Positions 48,538 through 57,919 of a DNA stretch of 64,000 nucleotides are shown piece by piece (positions within the stretch are counted from its first letter, which is position 1; each line of letters begins with the position of its first letter). Source of the DNA: Buddleja alternifolia (taxonomy: Eukaryota; Streptophyta; Magnoliopsida; Lamiales; Scrophulariaceae). The notes under the pieces are model-generated. The model made no database searches and had not been told where the DNA came from. It worked only from the letters and a program-made list of their open reading frames with translations. The position numbers and the translations under genes were made by a program. The stretch spans positions 24,437,022 to 24,501,021 of the forward strand of contig CM033399.1 of assembly GCA_019426215.1 (NCBI GenBank), in the 5' to 3' direction.

Positions 48538-50200
48538 TGATAAGAGGCATTTTTACGTGTTTTTAAGCCCCTTTGCGTTTATGTTTAGGTTCATTTATCG
48601 CTTAATTCTTGCCACATGTGCGTTTAATTCGTGCATTAAGTGATTTCAGGTTTTAAATGGATACAATCGAAGAACGGGATGAAAAACGACGTATAAAACA
48701 AGTTCAGGCCAATTTGCTTCTGCTTTCCGCGCCTAGGCGCCGTTCTGTCCACGCCTGGGCGCCGTATCTGCACCAGTTTCCACGTTCGAGCGATATTTTC
48801 TTATTTTTAGAGACTGAATTGGATGAAGTTTCCTTCTACAAAGTTGTAGAACTATGTATTAGCTTCAAATGAGGACTTGAATCATCCAAATCGGAGTTTT
48901 GTGGAGAGAGTTATGAAGGAAATACAATTACTGCGCCAGACAGAGGCAAATACTCCCAACATTCTGATTTCCGAGCGCCATAAATCCCGCGCCTAGGCGT
49001 GGCCACATCCGAGATTTGATTCCTTTCAGCCAAAAGATCATCATTTGATGGGGGAATGGAACATTTAAAGCCAAGAGGTCATCACATGTATGGGGGGGAT
49101 GTCATAAGTATGTTTCTTACTAGATCTACTTTAGGGAATTTTATACTACTCACTTTAAGAGTAGTGGAGGGGACACTAGGGGGGACATACACATGAGGAG
49201 CTGATTTTGTGGTGGTCTTCTTAAGGATTTGAGGGAGCAATTGACCGATGACATCTAGATGAGGAGAGAGAGAGAGGCATTTGATCCATCACTCTTCACC
49301 CATCATCATTCATCACCATTTTCTTCATCACTTTTGGAGGGGAACAAAGAGAGAGGAGCTAAGGATTGAAGATCAAGAGCAAAGATCCATCATCAATCAA
49401 TTGAGGGAGTTTAATTATTTGCATTTACATGTTTATTTCCATGAGTATGTATATGTTTGTATTAGATTTTCTTAAGGCTTTGATGAGAGGCTAATATTGT
49501 AGAACTAAGGCCATGTGAAGGCCAAATTTATGAATCAATATATGTGAAGTTGCTCTTTGTATTAATTCTCCTATTGCTTTGTGTGTTAATTCTATGCTTT
49601 TATTCCAATCATGTGTTTGATCACCATATGCTTGCTATCTTGCCTAATCTAGTTGTTCGAGAGAAAATAGATTAGGGTGCAAGAGAATTAACACATCATC
49701 CGAAACAAATGAAGGATTGCCCTAGAAATAGGTAAAGATTCCCGGGTGTTGTTAGCCGGATTCGTTCGGGGAAGCTCTAGAACGTTAATGCGTGATTTTT
49801 GATTAGATTCTCGGATAGACATATTTAGAGAACCGTTAATTAATCATAGGATTATTATGTGCCGAGACATCGGGTAATAGTTAATTTAGGAGTTTCCACC
49901 AAAGCAATAGGAGTCTAATAATTCGAAGAGTAGCTCATATATATTGACGAGTAGATTCGGTTGTAGCATGTGCCTTAGTCATTTTATCATACGTGAGATT
50001 AAATCTATAGTACGTTTCTCTTTGGTTCTTCGTTTATTTAATCTTTTTCTTGCACTTTACTTTAATTGTCTTATCTTTTATCGAAAATCATTAACTAGAA
50101 TTCAAGTCCTTGTGGTTCGACAACCCGGACTTTTTGTCCACTTATTACTACACACGTCTAGTGCACTTGCTATCATAGCACGTTAGCTTTTAGCGTGTCA
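48538..50200 (+). repeat. 3' LTR of element C
   Basis: The 1663-bp LTR is nearly identical to 37439-39108. It lacks part of one GCGCC dyad near 48970, where the 5' LTR has GGGCGCCCGAGCGCC. Confidence 0.95.
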
Positions 50201-50840
50201 GTCCTATTTATAGGCATTCTTGGAAAAAATGTCTGTTTGACACATGCAAGGACGCGTGTCTCTCACTTTCGCGAGTGAACAAATTTTGTCCTTTTTCCTG
50301 AAAATCTGCTGCACAAAAGTTGGTGCTGCAGTCTTTGAAATGTTGACAGTCCTATAGGGTGGCTTCTCCGTACGTCTGAAAGTGCTTATCACATTTAATG
50401 CTCTTATCAACATTTAATGCATTTGAATTAAATGCCCGTTGGCATTTAATACATTTGAGAATATTTGCATTAAACTTCTTCTGGACTTTAGAAATAGATT
50501 CAGGTGAAATCAGTCATTGATAGACGCTTAATCAATCATTGAATTACTTTGATCCATAAGGTGACGCTTGGAATAGCTGGTCATTCTAGACGCTTGGAAT
50601 CTTCGTCTTTATTCAGACTTCAGGCACTTGAGTCTTCAAACTATACTTCTGATAAACTCACCCAGAATATATCAGGCGCTTAGTCTAAGACAGCTTAACC
50701 TAACAATCTATAATAAGAATAAAGCAAAGCCTATTACAAATCTAACGCTTCAAAGCTGAAAAACAAACTTACATATTTTGGGGTCTAACAGAAAAATCCT
50801 AATTGTCACCATCAAAACATGTAACATGAAATTCCTAACA
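50201..50840 (-). repeat. 5' LTR of element B, second part
   Basis: Continuation of B's 5' LTR beyond element C, matching 26451-27091. The first bases are C's right target duplication GTCCT, immediately followed by the inverted TATA box at 50205-50212. Confidence 0.92.
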
Positions 50841-50845
50841 CAAGC

Positions 50846-51453
50846 GATTAACCACTGAACATAAAAAGAAGACTAATTTCTGTTATAATTTCAGGAAACC
50901 AGGGCACTACTAGGTAAATTGCCCTTATCCAAATGTGTCTAAGCCCACAAGGGAAGACTAAGCGGATAGAAACCAATTCAGGAGCAACCTTCGCCAACAA
51001 GGTTTGCTAGCGGAATCTGAACCATTCTCCGCACCTGAACAGGATCAGGAATCATCAGATGAAAGTAGTGATGATGAGCCAACAAGCGACTCAGCGTTGA
51101 TTTGTCTCATGAAAAGAGATGATGAAGCGTTTGACAATTCGGTACCAGAGGTAACCACTGAATTATCTCTTTCTCTTTCTTATGATGAATTACTTGACAA
51201 AGTTAATGAATATTATAAAGATTGTCAAGATGCCGCCAAAATATATCAAAATCACTTCGCTATTATTTCATCGTTCAAAAGTGATAAAGTAACGCTCAAA
51301 GCAGAGTTGCAAGTTCAGCAACAATGCATTGAAAAGAACCAATCACTTGAGAGTGAAATTACTCAATTGAAAAGCGATCTTGATATAATAGTCAAGAGAG
51401 AAGCTGATCTGATCGTTAGACTTGCCAAATTGGAGCAAATCGTCTCATCATAG
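50846..51453 (+). pseudogene. Element A gag, C-terminal part with degenerate zinc knuckle
   Basis: Continuation of element A's gag after the nested insertion. A CCHC zinc knuckle is recognisable as C-Y-N-F-R-K-P-G-H, but the second Cys is Phe and a TAG falls before the last Cys, with a further TAA soon after. From 51004 the frame is open: an acidic Ser/Glu-rich stretch, then a helical segment with SYDELLDKVNEYY and coiled-coil character, ending at a TAG at 51451. The protease that should follow is absent; integrase begins about 15 bases later, so a deletion joined these regions. Confidence 0.75.
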
Positions 51454-51468
51454 AAAAATCAAAATGAA

Positions 51469-53502
51469 TTGGGTCGGTTATGGCATAGAAAAATGAATCA
51501 CCTCAACTTTAAGGCAATCTCTCAATTAATATCGCTAAATCTAGTAGACGGATTACCTAAGAGTTCCTTTGAAAAGAATCGCTTATGTGATGCATGTCAA
51601 ATTGGTAAACAAGTTAAATCATCTTTTAAGAAGAAACCATGTCTATGTACTTCTAGAGTTTTTGAACTATTGCATCTAGATTTGTTTGGTCCTATTCAAA
51701 TCATGAGTGTTAGTGGTAAAAAGTACTCGCTAGTAATAGTTGATGACTTCTCTCGCTATACATGGGTAGAATTTCTAGCGGCCAAAGATGAAACTAGTGT
51801 CAAGCTCACATCGCTAATTCGTCAATTGCAAATTTATAAAGATTCAAAGGGGACAAGAATTAGAAGCGATAGAGGAACTAAATTTACTAACCAATTTGTT
51901 GAGAAGTTTTGTATAGATCTTGGAATACTTCATGAGTATTCTTCTCCAAGAACACCTCAACAGAATGGAGTAGCCGAGCGAAGGAACAAAACTCTTAAAG
52001 AAGCCGCTAGGACGATGGTTGCAGAGTTTAAGCTGCCTCAAAGGTTTTGGGCCGAAGCTATCAATACCGCTTACTACACTCAGAACCGGTGTATGATCAA
52101 CAAGCAACATGAGAAGACTCCATATGAGTTGTGGAAGGGACGTAAGCCTAATATTTCATATTTTCATGTATTTGGTTCAAAATGTTTCATTCATAACAAT
52201 GGATCCCAAAGCCTAAAGACATTTGATCCTAAAGCGGATGAGAGAATCTTTCTAGGCTATGCCAAAAATGGAAAGAGTTTTCGCATCCTAAATATGATCA
52301 AATCGAAGGTTGAGGAATCCATTCATGTTGTGTTTGATGACGCTAACCAAGAACCGAGTAAGGTTAATCCTGATGATGTAGGAATTGAAGATCTTGCCCT
52401 TCAAGCGTCACAAATCAATCTTTGTGATGATAGTGATGATGATGAGGATGATGAGATTTTTGTGCTTATTCCTAAAGTTACTCGTGAGGTTACAAATGAT
52501 GATAGTATCAGAATCGCTAATCATCATGAAGAGAATGATCATCAAGAGCAAATTAGAACTGTGAATGATGTAGTGACTGCGCCAGTGAAAAATGAGAATC
52601 AAGCGATTGATAATCAAGAGTCTCTCAACCTGTTCCAACCAGACCGTAAATGGCTTAGAGATCATCCACCAGAGCTAGTAATTGGAGATATTGAAGCACC
52701 TATCAGAACTAGGTCCGCCACAATCAATGAGGCCATGTTCGCAAGTTTCATATCTCAAATAGAACCAAAGAAAGTGGATGAAGCACTCAGTGATTCAAGT
52801 TGGGTAGAAGCAATGCAAGGAGAGTTTAACCAATTTGAGAGAAGCAAAGTTTGGACGCTAGTACCAAGACCAACTCACCAAGGAGTTATTGGAACTAGAT
52901 GGGTTTTTAGGAACAAGATGGATAAAGATGGCATTGTTATAAGAAACAAATCCAGATTAGTCACACAGGGTTATTGCCAAGAAAAGGGTATTGATTTTGA
53001 TGAGACATATGCCCCAGTAGCCCGTCTTGAAGTGATTAGGATGTTCCTAGCGTTTGCCACATTCAACAAGTTCACAGTGTACCAAATGGACGTGAAGAGT
53101 GCATTCCTGAATGGTAAACTCCAAGAAGAAGTCTATGTGGAGCAACCTCCAGGATTCATCAACAACTATGGCAAAAGTATGGTCTTCAAATTGGATAAGG
53201 CACTCTATGACCTTAAACAAGCACCAAGAGCATGGTATGACATTCTCTCTATCTTCCTTATAGGTAAAGGCTTTTCAAAACGCAGCGTTGATACAACGTT
53301 ATTTAAAATTACCCATAACGAAGATATTTTCTTAGTCCAAATTTATGTTGATGATATTATATTTGGTTCTACTAATAAGCAATTGTGTGAGAAATTTTCG
53401 AAAATGATGCAAGATCAATTTGAAATGAGCATGATGGGTGAATTAACTTTCTTCTTAGGATTACAAGTTAAACAACTCCCTAATGGAATATTTATAAACT
53501 AA
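51469..53502 (+). pseudogene. Element A integrase and reverse transcriptase
   Basis: A long open frame of 677 codons covering GAG-pre-integrase (LWHRKMNHLNF and LCDACQIGK give the H-H-C-C zinc site), the integrase core (first Asp in LDLFGP, second in RSDRGTKF, Glu in PQQNGVAERRN) and Copia reverse transcriptase. The latter shows [12 protein letters not shown] and the catalytic YVDDIIFGS. It ends at a TAA at 53500 within the reverse transcriptase C-terminal region. There is no true start codon because this is an internal piece of a polyprotein. Confidence 0.92.
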
Positions 53503-54266
53503 GCTAAATATACAAGAGATATGATTAAGAAATTTGGTATGGAAAATGCATCATCTTCAAAAATTCCAATGAGCCAAACGCTTAAGATAGATAAAGTTGA
53601 AAATGGGAAGAACATTGATATCACTAACTATAGAGGTATCATTGGATCACTTCTTTATCTTACCGCTAGTAGACCCGATATTATGTTTTCGGTATGCATG
53701 TGTGCACGCTTTCAAGTTGATCCAAGAGAATCCTTAAATTCCTAAAAAGCACACAAAATGTGGGCTTATGGTATCCAAGAGACTCTCTTTTTGAACTAAT
53801 TGGTTATTCAGACGCAGATTTTGCAGGATGCAAAATAGATAGAAAGAGTACTAGTGGTACATGTCAATTTCTTGGTGATAGACTAATTTCGTGACATAGT
53901 AAGAAACAACAATCCATAGCGACTTTTATCGCTGAAGCAGAGTACGAAGCCTCTGGGAGCTATTGTGCACAAATCCTTTGGATGAGGGAACAACTTAGAG
54001 ATTATGGAACAATCCTAGGTCCTACCCCAATCCATTGTGACAATCAAAGCGGTTTAACTATCACACAAAATCCTATTTTTCATTCTAGAACTAAACACAT
54101 TGACATTCGATACCATTTCTTGCGTGACCATGTTCAAAAGAAAGATATCTCCATGCACTTCATTGGAACTGACAAACAATTGGCAGATATCTTCACCAAA
54201 GCGCTCAACGAACAACGCTTTCTCACTTTGAGAAGTGAATTAGGTATGATTGATTTAAACGCTTAA
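53503..54266 (+). pseudogene. Element A reverse transcriptase end and RNase H, broken
   Basis: Continues the polyprotein through TRDMIKKFGMEN and SRPDIMFSVCMCARFQ, then loses frame after about 53740, where a short deletion removed the KILKYLKGTQN-type segment. RNase H remnants reappear in other frames: HCDNQSGLT, HIDIRYHFLRDH and ADIFTKAL. The final frame (53982-54266) ends at the TAA after MIDLNA, the same C-terminus as element B. Confidence 0.85.
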
Positions 54267-55132
54267 ATCATAGAGCATCATATTTAATAGGCATACAATT
54301 TAGTGGGAATCCACTTTATGTTTATGTCTAAATCATTTTTTTTGAAATGAGTCATCAATCTTAGGGGGAACCTTAAAATTGTACTTGTTTCAACTCATAA
54401 GCGACTGTGATAAAAAATGACTCTGAAAATTTACGCATTGATCACTAGCGCTTATCTATTATGCGTGACAAAATTAATCTCTAATAAATAAAAATGTCTT
54501 TTTATCCAAGCGATTATTTCTGTCTTTAACTTTAAGAAATTAAATCCTCTTCTCAAAAAGACTTCAGCGTTAAAAAGATTCCCACTTTAACACTAAGTAT
54601 CCTTTTATGAAATTCATGCATATTTTTCATCGCTGAAAGTAGCGTGTGGATAAGTCCAAAAGATTAGATTTGACAACTACCCACACGTGCTTATCACATC
54701 AAACTGACGGTTAATGATTCTTATCTAAACAATAGGCGGTTCAGTAACTGCACCTGTCTGAATACGTGTCAGTGTACTATCAGGCGCGTGTATTTCACGC
54801 TGAAAATTTCAAAATATTTCAAACGTTTTGAAAAAGTAACTGCGGATTTCAAACCATTATATTCCACAGTAGTTACCCATTTTACCGCACTTTTTGACAT
54901 CCGTCTTTATGAGTAAACGGCTCAGATTTAACTTTTGTCAATTTCAAAATTAACTTCTGTACACGTGTTATTCATCTACTTGTTGAGGAGTTATTTTTGC
55001 CTCCTATTTAAACCCCTCACAACCTTTACAGCAAAACTTTATCACTTCCAAATTCTTCTACTGTAAAAGTTCTCTCTCTAAGGCAAAAAAATTATCTTTT
55101 CTCTCCTCTACCCAAGCTTTTCTAGTTCATCA
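54267..55132 (+). promoter_or_regulatory. Conserved spacer and possible internal promoter before ORF3 (element A)
   Basis: Non-coding spacer between pol and the third ORF. A block at about 54738-54802 containing ACGTGTCAGTGT and ATCAGGCGCGTGT is closely matched in element B (31921-31980, other strand). A TATTTAAA box lies at about 55006-55013, some 120 bases before the ORF3 ATG at 55133. Together these suggest a dedicated promoter or processing site for ORF3; this is inference. Confidence 0.45.
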
Positions 55133-55947
55133 ATGGCACCCAAATCTTCCAAATCTGCTGCCGGGAAATTTTCCAAATCAGAAAAACCAGTCATTGTTAA
55201 CGCCGGTTTTCTTGTTAACTGGGACTATCTCTTCTATAACCAGAACTTCCCTCTGCGGACTGGTCTTCCTCTTGTTCAGGAGTCTGGTTTACGCGACATG
55301 ATAACTGTTGTTGTCAACTTCTTTGAGAAAGAAACTCTATTCTTCTTCAAGAACGGAAAAATCTCTGACGACGGAAACTCCATTTCCTGCATCTTTCCCT
55401 TCGCCCGTGAGACCTTCGTCCTCACCCTTTCTCTGATTTCATCTCTACTAAACTTGCCAAATGATGGTTTCGAAGTGGAAAATGTCACTCTTGGTGATGC
55501 TACAAAGGTATGGGCGTTGATCAAGAAAGATGGAGTTGAGGCTGCCTACGAACCTAACTTCAAGAAAAATGACTTGAAGGGTGAATATGTCATTCTTGCT
55601 GACATATGTGCAAAGATGATCGAATGTAGAAAGGGAAGCTTCGATAAAGTTTCAAACCTCCAGGACAAGATGATGGTATCCATTCTGACCAAACTGAAGA
55701 TAAATTGGTCACTTTACATTTTTAATCGCTTCAAACAAGCGATGGCCAAATCGGTTAATCCTAATCCTTACGGGATTGTCTTAAGTCGAATTCTTAGTGC
55801 TAGCGGTTTCACTAACTCAGCTGGAAAGAAAATACAACGCTAAGTTTTATGGAAAGACAATGATTGGAGAGCTGCTCAAACCAAGGAAACGTGGTGGTGC
55901 AGCGGTTCCCAAAGAAGAGCGTGAACGACTTCTTGCCGAAGGAGTTC
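55133..55947 (+). pseudogene. Element A third ORF, N-terminal part
   Basis: Begins MAPKSSKSAAGKFSK, matching the MAPKK start of element B's third ORF. The frame is open to 55843, where a one-base shift moves it to the frame ending at 55947. It shares landmarks with B: SDD-SISC, LPN-G, ADxC-KMIECR-G-FDK and INWS-YIF-RF. Solo LTR D then interrupts it. In SIRE elements this position is called envelope-like, but no signal peptide or membrane segment is visible here. Confidence 0.8.
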
Positions 55948-56576
55948 TGTCACACACCCCGACCCGTACATGTAACTCAGATAAGCCACATGGTCAGGCC
56001 AAGGGGCGATGACCCATTTTCTTCCTTTAAAATGTTATGGTTTTCTAAAATAATAGAATATATCCCTTTAAAAATAAAAGCAAATCATTTCTTTTTATAT
56101 ACATCAAAACCCAGTACCTTCATTCCTGTATTAACATATTTATGTTTACAAAACCATAACAGAACGGTTATACAAATCAACATCAGAGTACAAAAGTGCT
56201 CGAAGCAAGACATATGAACATAGCTCTGTCTGACCGCTCTGGAGACTTGGGCAACCTTCACATATAAACATGATCATCACCTGCATCATAAGAACCTAAT
56301 GAGCTAATGGCTCAGTAAGAAGAAGCTCATATTTTTAAAAGCAATGTTTCACATATCACATACAACAATCAATAATGCATAGTTCAATTAAAACTTTTCT
56401 TTTTCCTTTTCATCATTTCCTTTTTTGGGTACCCTCGAAGTGTGGTATTCGACTGATAATGATAGGCGTCTGTTTTCGGAACCTGTTCATAATAATTGGC
56501 CAATGAAAGAGGCATCACGGGGTTCTCATAACCGACCTTTCGGCCCTATGATATTAACCGCTGGCTCTCCCGTACA

Positions 56577-56684
56577 TCGTGGCTTTATCTATCTTGGCTT
56601 TTACACCTCAAGGTATTCACCACCAGTCTATTGTGGCTTTATCTATCTTGGCTTTTACGCCTCAAGGTATTCACCACCAGTATT
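56577..56684 (+). repeat. 54-bp tandem duplication in solo LTR D
   Basis: Two adjacent copies of a unit containing GGCTTTATCTATCTTGGCTT and CTCAAGGTATTCACCACCAG, differing at a few bases. Confidence 0.85.
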
Positions 56685-57574
56685 TTGGGTCCGCCGGTCC
56701 CACCCGCGTCCCGTGCCTACCCGACCATCAATCAAATACCATACCTCCCTTTTTCAAATCATTTCCTTTATATGTGCATTAACATCATGCATCATCATCA
56801 TATATATACAATAAACAAGAATAACATTCATTTCCAAGTAATCATCTTAAAACATCATAAACATACATACGTCAACACTTCACACAATAGGCAAGTAATA
56901 ACATTCATTTCCAAACAATTATCATAAACATGCATAATATGATCCTTATGAAGCAGTGAAAGAACTTGAACTTACCTTAAGTCCTTTGCAATAAACTAGA
57001 AAAGATGACGCTACCGAAGCTAGCTAATGATACTTCTTCCTAATTTTAGATGAGCAATAATCTGTAAAAAGGGTATATAACATACCTAAATACAATCCTC
57101 TATAAATATTCCAAATTCACCGATTAAATTGAAGAAACAACCGGTAAAAGACTTACTCGTAACGGCCACGTCAATATGCCTAGCTCCTTTCACCTATCAC
57201 TCTTCATTTCCTATTTTTCCCTGAATTTTCTTTCTTTCTTTCTCCCTTTTCTTTCTTTTTCTACCTTCTCTGTTTTTCTTTCTTTCCTTACGTCTTTCTC
57301 TTTCAATTGTTTCATCCAGAAAGCCTTTTAAAAGGCTTAAGTTTAAGTCGGTTTGCAAGACTTCATTGTGAAGTTTTGTGAAAGTAATATTATTATAATC
57401 AATGAATTATTTGCAGCTGCTAGCTTGCAGCTGTTAGCTTAATACGTGTTATACGTTTATGCCTCATATTTTCTATGTGTCACATATTTACATTCCTCGT
57501 GACATATAGATGACACGTAAGAGCACGTAGGGCATGAGATATATTGACCCGGTGACTAGCGGGAAGCTTTCGTG

Positions 57575-57653
57575 TACCAAATTCAATCAAAACTCTAAAG
57601 TTAAGCGTGCTCAGACGGGAGCAATTCCAAGATGGGTGACCACCTGGGAAGCA
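57575..57653 (+). repeat. 5S rRNA-derived segment in solo LTR D
   Basis: AGTTAAGCGTGCT (57599-57611) and GATGGGTGACCACCTGGGAA (57631-57650) match the internal control region (box A to box C) of plant 5S rRNA with correct order and near-correct spacing. The 5' third of 5S is only weakly present, and both gene ends and the terminator are missing, so it is a captured fragment rather than a 5S gene. Confidence 0.75.
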
Positions 57654-57919
57654 TGTCAATTATCTTTTTTTATTATTATTATTAATTAACTAACGATAAA
57701 TGCTAGACGTCGTGTCTGCTTAGGCGTCATGCTTGCTTAGACGTCGTGCCTGCTTAACTAGTGATAAATATTCGCAAAAATGTACCTTAAATGCAGTTAT
57801 CATATAATTAAAAAGTAATCATGTTCGTGTAATCATGCCATTTATAGTCAATAATAAATGCTAACTATATGACATGCTTATTGTTGGCTGCGCAAGAGAT
57901 TATTGGGCATTACAAGTTC

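Larger units (their letters stand above)
37439..50200 (+). mobile_element. Element C: Athila-like Gypsy LTR retrotransposon
   Basis: 12,762 bp with nearly identical LTRs (37439-39108 and 48538-50200) and the perfect target duplication GTCCT (37434-37438 and 50201-50205). The primer-binding site complements tRNA-Asp and the polypurine tract is GATAAGTGTGGGGGTGT. Gene order is gag, protease, reverse transcriptase, RNase H, integrase, then a spacer and a separate ORF3, the Athila arrangement. By eye the LTRs differ by about seven substitutions and a few small indels, so this is the youngest insertion. Two frameshifts break gag-pol; ORF3 is intact. Confidence 0.95.
25531..50840 (-). mobile_element. 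Element B: SIRE-like Copia element nested in A, opposite strand
   Basis: The boundaries carry the perfect duplication CAAGC (25526-25530 and 50841-50845), located inside element A's gag. Its 3' LTR is at 25531-27091. Its 5' LTR is at 36520-37438 and 50206-50840, split by element C. The primer-binding site is at 36506-36517. Internal order on the minus strand is gag, protease, integrase, reverse transcriptase, RNase H, spacer and third ORF. Without C it is about 12.5 kb. Pol resembles A's closely but the LTR bodies differ considerably, so A and B are related subfamilies rather than copies of one master. Confidence 0.93.
55948..57914 (+). mobile_element. Solo LTR D (Gypsy-type) with 5S-like segment
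   Basis: The 1967-bp segment starts TGTCACACACCCCGACCCG and ends GGGCATTACA. It is flanked by the perfect 5-bp duplication AGTTC (55943-55947 and 57915-57919) and interrupts element A's third ORF. The ends resemble Tekay/chromovirus LTRs. No internal coding region is present, so it is a solo LTR left by LTR-LTR recombination. Inside are a 54-bp tandem duplication (56577-56684), a TTTC-rich tract (57227-57300), a 5S-rRNA-like stretch and three short GCTTAGACGTC repeats (57701-57757). Confidence 0.9.

Noticed and set aside
57575..57653. A functional 5S rRNA gene
   Set aside because: The gene's 5' third is degraded and no T-run terminator follows; it is an embedded fragment.
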